From contig CM017571.1 of NCBI GenBank assembly GCA_007844125.1, forward strand, positions 32,060,156 through 32,124,155: a stretch of DNA of 64,000 nucleotides, written 5' to 3'. Source of the stretch: Sinonovacula constricta (Eukaryota > Mollusca > Bivalvia > Cardiida > Solecurtidae). The notes under the pieces are model-generated. The model searched no databases, had not been told where the DNA came from, and was given only the letters and a program-made list of their open reading frames with translations. How positions within the stretch are numbered: the stretch's first letter is position 1; the number at the start of each line of letters is the position of its first letter. This document shows, in pieces, positions 50,221-63,119 of this stretch. Position numbers and translations under genes: made by a program.

Positions 50221-50340
50221 AACTCTCCGCATAGCCCCCGCCTATCAATCTTGTAGGTTCGAGTCATTTTCGGGGCGAATGACTTAATTTGGAAAGGTCT
50301 CGTAGCTGATGTGGCGTGCGTCGGTGGTTCTACCTAGACA
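50221..50340 (+). repeat. SINE-like fragment with B-box
   Basis: A ggttcgagtc B-box at 50256-50265 sits in a GC-richer island. It is followed by a gcgaatgactt segment and gtcggtggttctacc, which resemble the body of another bivalve tRNA-derived SINE from memory. No A-box, tail or duplication was resolved. Confidence 0.5.
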
Positions 50341-51420
50341 TTTGACTGAGGGACTTTCTCAAGCAAATCCGCTGGACGTCACTTATATAATCATAATTGG
50401 TCCTTGGGCTCTATTCAAAAATATGTCTGATAAACAGCTGTATGTTTATGCTTCGCGTGCCTACTTCTCTTTACTGGAGATACATTTTCATGATATCAGA
50501 TATCTTCTGAAAACTGTGTTATATATTTTATTTATAAAAGGCATTGCAATGCGCAGTTATGCTCATTTAATGGGACAGAAACATTGATTTTATCTAATTA
50601 AACATGTTGTTTCTTTTTCCCTTTTGCAAGTGATTAGCATTTTCTACATCTCTATTTAAATTGCTACTTAAATTAATACAAATTTCAGTTAAGTATTTAA
50701 TTTTGTATTATGTAGAAAAAACAGCATAGTCGATCATCTACAATAATTCTACATGAATATTCGATATCTTTACGAATAGTTATTTTACATGGGTGTTAGT
50801 ATAATTTGTATAAACAGTTAAATTGTTTGTAAATTTGCCTTCATACACATGTTGAAATAATTAAGTTAATTAAGTATTTATCTGATTTTATTTGTAAATG
50901 ATGTTCACAATTTTCCTGGAGTTATCTTTTCGAATTATAGTTTGAAAAATTCCCCCGATTGCCTAGATGCTGAGCGTTGTAAGAAAAACACATTTTTTTT
51001 AATAATTCTGAGAAACCAAAGTTTAGTGAAAGAAATAACATAGTGTCTTTACTTGCCTAACAAAAAGAAGTAGAAATTGTCATAGTTTTGGGCGTTCTTT
51101 ACGACAAATAACCTACAACGATCAGTGAAAAGACGGATTCAGTGTTTATGTTGTCATATATAACTTCGACGGGTCTTGTGAGGACATATTTAAAGAACCT
51201 ATACTTAGGAACGCTTGCCAGTCAACATTGTCGCTCCTTCAGACATTGATCTTCCTCTGGCATTCCGCAAATACCCTGACAAAGCTGGATATAATCCTAT
51301 ACGATTACGTCAAGATGACATAAAGATAAACTTGTCATCTCCAGACTTAGTTCTCTGAACAGCAGGAATTAGACAATACCATTTAAGCTGTTATTTTATT
51401 TGTACATGGTCTGGAAACAA
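50341..51420. other. No recognised feature
   Basis: AT-rich spacer. The frame overlapping 50309-50587 begins in the SINE-like fragment and has no recognisable domain. Confidence 0.5.
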
Positions 51421-51437
51421 TCACACACACACAAACA

Positions 51438-51482
<45 letters not shown>

Positions 51483-51582
51483 ACGCACGCACGCACGAAC
51501 ACGTACACACACAAAACACCCAAACAATATATATATGTGTGTGCGCGCGCGCGCGCGCGTGCGTGCGTGCGTGTGTGTGTTT
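51421..51582. repeat. Compound (CA)n / (CG-rich) / (GT)n microsatellite
   Basis: A CA run (51421-51480), then a GCAC-type run, a short AT step, a CG run (51543-51559), a GCGT run and a GT run. The two halves are reverse complements in kind, so the strand can fold back on itself. Alternating purine-pyrimidine is the known sequence type for Z-DNA. The long frame crossing it is an artefact of the repeat. Confidence 0.95.
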
Positions 51583-52199
51583 GTATTGGTACAAAATATT
51601 ACATTTACAGATATAAATAAAACTGTTTTATGGTGTCGGAAAGAATGGATGATCTTAGGTCGAAAAGATGAGTAAATATTGTCGGAGATATTACTTTTAA
51701 AATAGGGATTCAGTTGGAAAATTGGTTACAATAAACACATTTTATTAACTGCTCACTAAGACTGTTATTGTTTCTTTGTGTCTTTTGAAATAAATACCAT
51801 GTTACCAGTCCTGCCAAGTAGAAGTACATGTAGAAAACTATCGTAATTTATAATGTTTTTCTCACTAAATCATGAATATTCACATAGTGCTAGATACTGT
51901 TAAAATGTATCGTTTTATGCGTTTAAATATTCATATTTTAGTAAATGAAATATAAAACAGGTAAATATTATTACAATTGAATGGATCTATGTCATTTAAA
52001 CTCCGCTTGCATTGCTTGTAATTGTTGTCCTGTTAAAGTAACTACTAGTAGTAAATTATTTCGGGATGTATTGTTAATCTTATCAGTGATTGACTTAATA
52101 TTTGAAAAATTCTCCCCCAGTTGTGATATACAAAGGAGCCGCGGTAAGATGAATACAGAGTACTATAGGAATAGGCAACTACATTTCTGACAATTGCTT
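51583..52199. other. No recognised feature
   Basis: AT-rich spacer between the microsatellite and the inverted block X. Confidence 0.5.
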
Positions 52200-55100
52200 A
52201 AATAACAAAAGTACCTTTGTAAATATTTTATCAGATGTCGTGATGTATGTCTATTTGATATGCCAGGAACCATGCAAAGCATGTTTATCAATTGATCTTT
52301 TCTTAGGGGACAGCTTAGTGATCGATAACACCACTTACGATGAAATCGTTATCCTGATATGTTTGCTAAGAAGCTACTGTGTAAATGACCGATGTACATC
52401 ATCATAGGTAAATGTGAACAAAAAAAAGTTCCCATTCAATATCATGAAGGGATAGTCTTTTTGGGCTGTAAAACATTGAGAATTTTCAGATATTATGCAA
52501 CAAACATTAAAACGTAAATGACTTACGCAAAATTTGCTTTCAAAAAGCTAAATCACGGTTCATCTATTAATGGATAAATTTAAATTCAGTGTCAATGCGT
52601 CTATTAAATGCATACCTATGTTAATAATGGCTGATTTTGATGACATTATTGATGTTCATGGAGTATCAATTATGTCTGCCAGACAAAAGTACAGATTTAG
52701 TCAGTTATTTTATAAACATTTATAAGAATGTAGCCGAAATGCAAATAACTATACAATTACAAAACAGAAGATAGGAAAATAACTTTACAAATGGCTGTTG
52801 GTAAGGTTTCCAGTGAAGTTGGGAGAATGAAAGGGAAAAAGATGTTAATCTGCTTTGTTCTGTTATAATAAAATAACCTCTGGCATGCGCCATCCCTAGA
52901 GACACTGATAGGTTACGTCTGCCAGCAAAAATAGCAGTACAAAGCAAACGAGAAAAACAAAACACTTTATTTATAAACCGACAACCTAATGCCGTCACAA
53001 TTATGTAGCGAATGCTGTGGTTGTCATACAAGTAAGCAAGTTATTTACTTATTCAACTGTGAGCTTTGGCTGTTCCAGTAAAGAAAATATTCTTTTCCCC
53101 ATAATAAGAACGAACGCAAATTTACAATGCTGTTTAGTCATTGAGCAAAATGTAGGATGTATTCAAAGAATGTTATTATCATCTAAAGAATATACCAAGC
53201 CATACATAAAACCAAGACTAAAGTGTGCAACACCATTGCAAATATACGTCAATAAAGCTGGAACCTAATTTCCCCACTTGCTGGTTAATTTATCGTTGGC
53301 ATGTTCTTTCCAAATATACATTTTGATTTTCTGTCTTGTGCGCAGATTTACCGCAATCATCTTGGTTAGAGGATAGAAGGTATGCATGGATGTCTGGGAA
53401 ATTGCTTGGATGTTAGCCATACGTCTGCGCATGAGCGAAGACAATGTCCTTGACCAACGCGTTTACAATTAAGTTCGTTGATATAAATTGATTGTAGTCA
53501 ATACGTACTCATATGTGCTTGTCTTAATAGGACCAAATTATCAACATCACTTACATTATTGTTAAGATGCACGACAATTATATCTTTATAATTTAATTGT
53601 TTAGTGATTTTCAATTGGCTGCTTGCCAAAATATCGAAATTTTGATCTTTAATTCAAGATAAGGCAGACATTGAATTTTAAATGAAAGTTCTCTACATGT
53701 AAATATAATCTACATGTCGAACGCGGTTAAACATCGTGTTATCACGAGGAAATATTTTTTGCTGGGTCATATCTGGAAACAAGCTTTTTTTGTACCAAGA
53801 CTAATACTAACTAAAAGCGTTAATATGAGAAGGAAAAAAAGATGAAAAAAGAACAGAAAATGTTATTGTGTATTGAATTTATCGTTTACTAAATTAGATT
53901 GGGATGATGGTTTATTGGACTTTGCCTTTGAAGTCTACATCGAAAAACACACAGGCAGTTCGCGTTTTCAATTCAGTAAATGATGCTGTGGCATTGCCGT
54001 GTTGTGATGTTGGTATCTATCTGTTGCGAAGAGAACTGAAGGAAGTCCTTATTTAAGTGGGTTTTAAGAGTCGAACAGAAATAATAGTCCGGACTGAATA
54101 TTTTATGATTGCGAAATCAATCCAGTGAATCTTCGGCATTGAGACATTTGCTGAATATTTTTTCGAGGCTTCCTATTATATTCTTAAAATGCTTACATAT
54201 TACCGAAGTCAACTTATAAATATACATTAACGAAGTCAAAACATGAGAACATATTACTGAAGTCAAATAATAATTACATATTAATGAAGTTGTGTTTTAA
54301 TAAAGAATATGTATAAGTGTATTTCAGTGTTTCAATGATACTTTCACTGGACAAAACTGATTGACAAATTAGCACAACGACCTTGTCTTTCGATTTAGAA
54401 GAAATATAGTGTTGAACACGTGAATTGTATGATTTTAGACTATATATCTCTATTTATCATTATAGCCACAGTGTTTATAACTTTTGTATATATTTATTTT
54501 TATTGACTCATTTCGATTTTTTTTTGCACAACTATCCTCAATTTACGTCATATAATTGCAACACTACTTGCAGTAGTTATAATAATAAAAACACAGCATA
54601 TTTATATATATAACTTCAACTTTCAAAAACCTAAACAGATTAGATAGTAAAAATATTTTAATAACAGTAGGCCTACAACAACAAAAATATGGTGGTAGAG
54701 ACCATCACCTATATTACCTTTCCGACATTGTCACAAATGGTGTTCTGACTTTTCCTAATTAGTTTAATTTTCTTTGAACCTTGACAATTTACGAATGCTT
54801 TTAAGCACGGGTCATGTAATGACGTGTATCCAGAGTAATCCATATGCGAGCAACTACATTTCCGAGATATATTGTCAATGGCATTAGACAAACAGGAATA
54901 GTGTTTCCATATTCGTCAGATTTGTTTGAAATGTTAACAGAATATGTTTTAGGCGCGTGCTGACAGAAAAGGAATAATTCTTTGATAAAGACAAACCGTA
55001 GACGAAAAGATAAATATATGTTTCGTTCCGCTTGCTGGTCGAAGGGCGCCAAACCAGTTAGCACCAATAAACTTACTTGTTAAGTTGTCGTTATCCTCCG

Positions 55101-55550
55101 CTACTGTGCAATTGTACAGTGTTTACAGACGTATGGCCGCGACATATGAGATTTATAGTATTTCTAAGCAAGGTGCATTCCCACAAGTTGATACGACGTT
55201 TGTACCTATGTGATGCAACCTAGGGATAACGTTTAGAGTAGCGTGGATTTAAAGTATATGCAAAACATTTGTATCACTAGCGGCAGAACAAATAAGGCCT
55301 TTCGTGATTGCTTTTAAGATTTCCTTTCCAAAAGTAAGTCGGTTAACAATACAAACGACGAGCTATTTTCGGGTATGTTAGTATGTTAGTAAGTAAAAAC
55401 TACGCTTTCGGAATTAACCATACATGTTTTGATCTTGAAGAATGTGATTAAACATTGTTCTCTAAATCTTAAAATTTCATTACATTGCCCGGTTGAAGAT
55501 ACTTTTAAGACAGTATGAAAATAGTACACCAAAAGGAAACATTTTTCTTT
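52200..55550 (-). repeat. Block X, copy 2 (inverted)
   Basis: The reverse complement aligns with 33700-36900 in order across its length (anchors given with copy 1). The two arms are separated by about 15.3 kb. A 103-codon frame at 52720-53031 is not open in copy 1. A 27-bp minisatellite (54195-54294) has expanded inside this arm. Confidence 0.7.
54195..54294. repeat. Minisatellite, about 27-bp unit, 4 copies
   Basis: Units start at 54195, 54224, 54249 and 54276, each with acatatta (or acattaa), gaagtcaa and an AT-rich spacer. Confidence 0.85.
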
Positions 55551-58500
55551 GTTTAGAAACAATTTCACCAACTAAAGTGCTCTTCTTGTCATATTTGCTA
55601 TTTTAAAAGCGATGTTTTTGCATATACTTTAAGGCACGATCAGAAAGAGTTCATTTAATTAGCTGATTTCCACGCACAGTATTATCTTTATTATGTTCAT
55701 TTTAATGATACGTTTGTGAGATGTTTAATTGTTACAAGTGATTTGTTTTTGTAACTTCAGAGTCTGTACATGTTGACACAAATTTCAATTTAGATCCTAC
55801 ACAAGGGTGATCTTGCCGTTATAAACTGCAGTTTTGTTTGTATAATTATGAAACACATTCGGTGTGAAGAGTGGGCAAACCACCACATTTGTATTTCTTC
55901 AATGCAGATACTTTGCTTACTGAGAAATCAAATGTGTATATTTTTAGAACACCTGCTAATTAAATAAGCACACGATTGTAAGTTAATGATATAATCAAAA
56001 TGATGTATGTGCGGCAGTTCGTTGTCACCAGCGCATTGCTATAATAATATTTTATGCGTCTTTAGCAACGAACCCAATGGTACGCATATGTATATTAATA
56101 TACTGGCTACAATAACATTGGCTAAAAGGAAAAAGATGCCAGTTTTATAAACGACGTTTCGATTTATAGACTATCGACTTGATCTTGATCTCTCACTGTT
56201 GTTGTGTCGGCTGTCCTAAAGTGACCCAGTGTGTTGAAATCTATTAACAAGCCGATGCGCAAGGTTTGTGAATCTGTAACCATCAGAATATTTTTCCTTA
56301 TCATACGTCTGACAGTTACTGGAAGTTTAGTCTCAGAGTAAAGCTTACCCTTTTCAGCAGCCTTCTGATTAGTGTCGCCATTGTTAAAAAAAAACATATA
56401 TGTTGACGCCATTTATGACGTCATTATTTCTTCCTTTATTTTACAAATGAGAGACACTTGTGACAATTCTCTTTATATTGGAATACACAATTTGGTAATT
56501 GCTTCAGGTAAGATGTATTTATTCAACTTCAAAACAGTATCACATATTTTGGATCACCCTGTATGTTTCTTTTGACATTTAACATACATATTTAAAGGTT
56601 TATTGTTTTGTTGTTGATTTGATGTTTGTTTGTTTTTCGTTTGATTCGTAATTTATGGAAGATACGGAAGACAGCCTTATGTTAGAAAATATGCACTATT
56701 TCCATAAAATTTCAAATTATATATTGTGAACGGTTCTTAAGAAACGTAGTTGCATATTTTAAAGATACTTGCTCATCTGACATTAACATGCATTGCATGT
56801 GACCATTGCATGTAAACTTGGCCCGTTCCTTTCCAAATTACTGGTGCTTATTGTTTTGCACACTTAGGGGATACACGATTGTTAAAACTTTATGAAGCTT
56901 GACAAGATACTTTGTTTAATAAGTTTTTCTACAAACCTTAAATATATATCTGGTTAGTTTAGTCGGCCGAGTATTCGATGTATTCAATGGTACCACATGT
57001 GGAGGCTAGAAGCTGATGTTTTTGTTTTCTTTTAATGTTATGACCAGAGGTATTTACGGTACAAGTGTTGAGGTTTATTAAAATCTACTAGAAAAGTTAA
57101 TTCTACATAAAGCCTTCTTAATTAAATTTGTACATTTAACTCCTCTCAAAAACACGCATCGTCTGAAATAAAAAAAAATCACAATGCGAGGTTTCTTGAA
57201 ACTCGTTAATTACTTTTCAGAGAAATTAGGACAGGCAAAACCAAAAGCAAATACCTGCGCAGTCGATGGGATGATAGCAACCTAAGTTGCACTTAAAATC
57301 AAACATACCTTTATTATAATGTAGCAGTCTTATCTTAGCATCATGAAAATCTTGAGAAGGATTATCATCCAAATATCAAGTCAATGCGCGCTTATGCACG
57401 CTACATTCAACCAAATTCTAATCGAACAACACGTTCTTAATCAAATTCTTTCGATGTCTCTATTGCATTCTAAACTTCGTAGGCATTTTGGGAGTTCAAG
57501 AGTTATTTAAACCTTCATAGAATGTTGATCTGGATGTCGGTCAATCGCAAAGGCAACTTAAGAAAATGAAGGATTGACGTGTTGTGTTTGTTGTTGTTAA
57601 TAACGGCGCCTTTTGCTGTACGTTTTTCGCCATGGCTCGACAGGTGTTGACAGGAAACCATCACTTTTTAATCGACAATTTTCAACACATTAAACTAATG
57701 GGTACATCTTGTTGCAAATAAGTGGCTGGCGCCTACGTTAGGTCACAAGCTTAACATTTTCCGTTTATAACTTCGCGTTGTATCTTTTAGTTACTTCGAC
57801 CCACAGTTCAACTCTTTTTTCCTCTCACTACTGCTAATGTACATCGCCCTGTCATACATAGATACCAGTATTAGGAATCCAAGGATCGTATTAATGAAAA
57901 ATCTTAGTTGTTGTTGTTGTTTTTCTCACTTATACTAAGAAATTCCTTAAAATTGAAAGAAATTCTAAGAAATTTCTGAGAGCAAATAGTTTTATGAAAT
58001 AATTATAATGCCACAGGAACAGTGTTTTAAGAAATCGTTTTACTTCTGATGAATACGAGCCCAGTTCTTTTATGGCCACGAAAGAAGTACCAAGATTATT
58101 ATGATATTGAGACTGTGAAAATCTCGAATATATTGCATTTTTTAGAGGGATAAAATACGTGACAAAAGGTTGATCTATGGATGGACTGATAATTGTGTTT
58201 CATAGCAAGAGAAGCAAACATATTGACTAAGGTTGATTAATGCAGACACATTAATTCCGTCTGCTAAGAATATTTAGTTAGTGTCAATTTTAATAATCCT
58301 TCCTTCCCTTGTACCTAATTTGTTTCAGGTGAATGAATGCTTACATATAGTCAAGTGTGGGACTTACAATGTTGTCAAAAGAGTAAACACATCTATTTTG
58401 ATTCTTAAAATGACTAAATGTATATGCAGTTTTGTGATTTTAAGTTTGACTTACAAGATAAGTTCATTTACTATTAACGTTTTCTGTAGGTTTTCTAATC

Positions 58501-59323
58501 GAAAACAGCTAAAAGAAAGAATAAATAGGTACATATTTATTTCCCATACAATTTTCTGTCAGTCCATCTGGAATGGTCGATGGCAAACGAAAACCCTTAC
58601 CTCATTTTTATGTCTAGCAGTAAAATTTAAGGATTTGTAATTGAAATAAAACTGGGGAGAAATAACATGCTTGAAGGTTTAGTAACAGACTTCCTCAGTT
58701 CCCAGCAGATGCACGTCAAGCGAATGCATGATCTCAGTGAGCATTAAATAACTATTTCGGCATTGCTCGTTGATTGAGATCAAACCGTCTACAATTGTCC
58801 GCGGAGGTCGTTTATTACTATCACAAAGCCTATACACTTTCTACATAAAGTATTTTCCTTTCTTTAAATTGACTGATGAACAATTGTTGCTTGTTATTGT
58901 CAAATATTTCATGTACTTAAATGTTGTAATTCTCTGTATATCGTTTAAAATCCATGTGTGTAATAATTTCTAAAGACAGATGGTAAGAGATAGTTTACAA
59001 GAGAAATAAACACTTGTATTGCTCAATTTAGACGTTTCAAGTAGCAGTTGTCACTTTCATCTATATTGGTTATTTTTGCTATATTCCATAAAATTTCCAA
59101 TTTGAACTTCATGCTTATTTTTCTGACTTCTCCTAAGTAATCGATTTCGAGTTAGGACGATGTATGTTCACATTTTCTGACATTCTTTGTTTCCCTCATG
59201 GCTGTACTGACATGCGGGTTTATTCCCCGTTCCAATGTTAAGCATAATATAACAATAACGTCTCTTGTAAAACTCATTCAGGAACTCGAGACGCATATCT
59301 TTAATTAGTTTGTCTTGGAAATC
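55551..59323. other. Longest featureless stretch
   Basis: About 3.8 kb of AT-rich DNA. No recognised element, RNA gene or coding exon. A 119-codon frame with a GTG-type start (58281-58640) has no recognisable domain and the composition of random AT-rich sequence. Confidence 0.5.
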
Positions 59324-59382
59324 AGCGCTCTAGAAACCAGTTTAAGTTTGGACTTTTGCCTAGGGACTATTGCAAGGCGGTA
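59324..59382 (+). repeat. Degenerate Penelope-like terminal-repeat fragment
   Basis: agcgctctagaaaccagttt, followed by ttttgcc, actatt and gcaaggcggta, retains the order of the core (gcgctccacaaaccaggttt, ttttgcc, gactgaccgtt, ccaaggcggta). It abuts the microsatellite at 59383. Confidence 0.55.
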
Positions 59383-59454
59383 GCGCGCGCGCACACACAC
59401 ACACATATACACACACTCACACACACACGCGCGCGCGCGCACACACACACACGC
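59383..59454. repeat. (CG)n/(CA)n microsatellite
   Basis: A GCGCGCGC run, a CA run, a TATACACACACTC interruption, a CA run, a CG run and a CA run. Strictly alternating purine-pyrimidine over most of its length. Confidence 0.95.
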
Positions 59455-59833
59455 GGCATTTTTCATCTTAATATTTTGACCAAGCAAACATCGAACTCAC
59501 ACAGAGTGTTGTTGAAAATTTGAATATGATATGCATTTATGTTAATTAGCAACAGTAAAAGATATCTGCTCGTGGTTTTCCACCCTGAAAAATATTTACT
59601 TCTTGTAATGAAACAATGAACCTAACTTATATTTGAAAAGAAAACTATTCTGTAAAATGTCAGTCAATTAAATACATACCTGTAAATAAAAGCAGAAAAT
59701 GTAAGGTTACAGTTTAAAGTTTAAATTGTAAATAGAAATCAAATGTTAACTTTGCTTTACTTCCTATGATAGGTTGACCTACTTTCATGGCATATTCATA
59801 TACTGTTTGTCCTTGAAATAAATACGCTCAAGC
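59455..59833. other. No recognised feature
   Basis: AT-rich spacer. Confidence 0.5.
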
Positions 59834-59995
59834 TGTGCGCGGTTATATATCTGTAAACCGGTTTACTACCCAAGTCGGCCTTTCTGACAATTGACCATAT
59901 GCAGACGGTACCTGTAGGTCTCGCTCTGTTTATGTAATGCCGGATCTCAGAGTTTTCTTTTGTTTTATTGTAAACATTAAGTTTGAATGTTGATG
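59834..59995 (+). repeat. Degenerate Penelope-like terminal-repeat fragment
   Basis: gtaaaccggtttactaccca, cggcctttctgac, ttgaccatat, gacggtacctgtagg, then tgtttatgtaatgccggatc and attgtaaacatt, keep the motif order of the core and outer end at low identity. It is an old copy. Confidence 0.5.
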
Positions 59996-62900
59996 TCTTG
60001 TAGTTCAAAAGTTTGAACTTGCGGTAACGTTATCCAACCTTGCCATATTTTACCCATTAATCAGACTTCTAAGAATAAAGTTATTTACCGAGAATTTGTC
60101 TGCATAGGATGCTTGTCGACCAAGGAGGATTAATCAATCTTTTTAGATACAAAGTGAGGGCATCGGTAAGGAACGCATGACGCCAGACCGACAAACGCCC
60201 TCTGTATGTTTTATCTTCCTTAATTTGTTTTTCGCTTGCTTGACGCTTGTTGTTAGGTTCTTCATACGAATTTCCAAGTGACTTTTCTTAAAATAAAAAA
60301 AAGCTAAGACAAATTGCGTTTTTATTATATTGAAACTGTTCTTAAAAGTGCTCCTATTCTTACTATTATTACAGCAAGGTATGTTGTGTTTTCTCCTTTG
60401 TTTTACATCTTGTTCATTTATCGTAATCTTTTTTTTTATTTTGCCTTATCTTTTTGCCTAACTATATTGCTGGTTAAAATCTCATTTTCAGGTATCAGTG
60501 GAGCCCCTTTTTGACCACTTAGGTGATATCGAGGTCAAAATATTGTTGTGTTTGTATTGTAAGTTATTGTAGACTGTATTGTGCGTATATAATGGGATGA
60601 AAAGGGTGATAAATGGATGGACAGACTGACATATTAGAACTTTTGTTATCAAGATCAATGATTAAATAACATTTCAATAAATCCCGCTTTTCGACAATCC
60701 TCTATTGATGTCAATTTTAATAACGCGATGTTGGTCTTGCGTCCATTCAGATGGAAGCGACAGGATATAATAGATACAGATAAATGCGAATCATGAATAT
60801 TGCTATGCTCACCAACTTAAACCTTAAATGTTTTAGTGGCTATATCAGGTCGGGCGTGTATATTAATCAGAAGAACTGTCACGTTTGGTTTTCTGCGTAG
60901 CCTTTGTTGACTTTAGAGCCTACTCACAAATACTGACGAAATGGCATTCCAAATTAACAACTCTCATCGTTAGAAATTCCAGATATCCCCATATTATGTA
61001 TTGTGCCTATAGAACACTCACGAGGGAGGGATGTAACATTTCAACGCCAATTGATTTCGGAATTGCATAATTATTTTGCATTAAACATGTATTCTTTCTT
61101 CCTACTACAGTTACAATAGCAAATAAGTTGAAAGTGCCACTGCACTGGTTAATAACGGGCGACGACTAACTCGTACTATTTAAGAGTGAGTTTTATAAAA
61201 CAGGTTTTACAATAAACTGAACAAGTGTATTCACAAAATTGGTTATATGCATCGTGGTCTTTAGGACTTACAAAGAAAAATATCTACCTTGTATTGGTAT
61301 AGTGTATACAACACAAGTTAGAAAGTGTATACATTTTGTTACTTGTCTGGTCGGACTGGTTTAAACTGGCGTGTTTGAGCAACTATGAAATAAAGCTGTA
61401 TGCACTTTATGTATTTATAAACAGTAAAGTTTTAGTTAAAAACGACGAAGAACTCCATAAATTTAACATTTAAGATGTAATATTATTGACGAAGTGTTCA
61501 GTAATTATTTAGGGTTTGAGTTATAAAGAACTCAAATAAGACATATGTTTATAAGAACACATTTTAATTTATTGTAAGAACAGTAACTAAATGATCTGAC
61601 ATGTGTTTTCTATGATATGTCAATGAACATATCTTAAATGTTTAAGAAGATATAACATCGTTGACGAAGTATACATTAATTAGGTAGACCTTGAGCCACT
61701 GAGCTCTCGAACAATATATGCACATGTACATTTATAAAAAACGCAGGTAATATTTTAATAAAGCAGAACGGATAGTCTTCTTTAAAGTAAATGGATAATC
61801 TGACATATGTTTTATATGATGATTTCATTGAACTTATATTAAAGTTAAGATTATATACTGTACAATCGTTAAACATGCTAGTTAAACGTAGTGTACTGTA
61901 TATAAAAAGGAAATATACGTTACAATGCAGATAAAATAAAAATGAATATCACAATATTTAGTACAGAAATATTTACGACCACCACAATTGTAACACTGTC
62001 GTTATAGGATTATAAGGTCCTATGGGAATAATAACATATATACAATTTAAGAAGCATTACACAGAGATATAACATGCGATTGAAACTAAAGAACACTAAA
62101 TATATGTCATTTAGTGGATAGTGATTTGCTTTTATTTGTAAGTACTTCATGTTTGTGTAAGTAGCAACATATAAATATTACTGACAGTTACGGTGTGTGT
62201 CGGGAGATTTTTAAGAGTTAGGTACCTAAATCATTGAGTTGTGGTTCATATAGGTCTGTTTAAATAAGTCAGTTTTTGTGGGTCTATTCTTATTTAAGAA
62301 AACCTTTTGGATTAATGGATTTAACGCCCGAATGAAGTTACATTTCTTTCTTCATTTTATGTAAAGCTGTATAATCAAATAAACATAACGTCGCATATTA
62401 AGTTAAAACTGATCGATAAAATTAATTCAATTGTTAAATTCGAATATGAAAAAAAAAATTCACCTAATAAAAATTCAAAAGGAATTTTTTTCAAGAAACG
62501 TCAGGTTTTGGTTATTAAGTTTACTAGATTTTATTTGAGAGGAAAAATAGGACAGTTTTGTATCATTAATCATTATTTCTGTCCCATCCTGACGGATGTC
62601 AATTTCCCATTTCACTGGTGATAACTCTTCTGTCGAGAATGCGATGTCTGCCATGGATCATGTTAAGTTATAAACGCAGGAATTTAATTTTGCATCTGGA
62701 CATCGACAGTGACAGACTTGAAGAAGCCCAGCCCAGAAAATTCACAAATTAAATGATCTTAAAAATTTGATTATACTCGGATTGCTGTATCTCAATTTCA
62801 GTTTATTTATTTGTGTCGTCTCCTACATTGATATGCATGTATCTGCATTCAAAGTGTGGGTTTCGCAGTAAAATATTCGTCTCTATTAAGCATGCAGACA

Positions 62901-63119
62901 TATAGCGTGGCTAGAGGATGGTGACAAATTGACATCTATAACATTATCGTTCAATGTCTAGACAACAATGGAAAGAGTTCTAAAAGATAAATTCCCGTAT
63001 TGACGACCTTAAAGGTAGTATCCAGTTGTTTGGATCAAAACTATTTTCATTAAACGTCTTAATAAACTATTGCTACCTAAACAGATAATACAAAATGTTG
63101 TTTAATAATGATGATGATA
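59996..63119. other. No recognised gene; weak roughly 200-bp repetition
   Basis: AT-rich. Segments near 61591-61660 and 61789-61860 share a ctgacat...gttttatatgatg...attgaac...aagattata order and may be two old tandem units of about 200 bp. No gene is supported. Confidence 0.4.

Noticed and set aside
51400..51675. A 91-codon frame with long HT and RA runs
   Set aside because: It is a translation of the CA/CG/GT microsatellite.
52720..53031. A 103-codon frame in block X copy 2
   Set aside because: The matching region at 36040-36330 is interrupted by stops in the equivalent frame.
58281..58640. A 119-codon frame on the plus strand
   Set aside because: GTG-type start, no recognisable domain, and I/F/S/K-rich composition expected of AT-rich noncoding DNA. 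No homologous second copy to test conservation.
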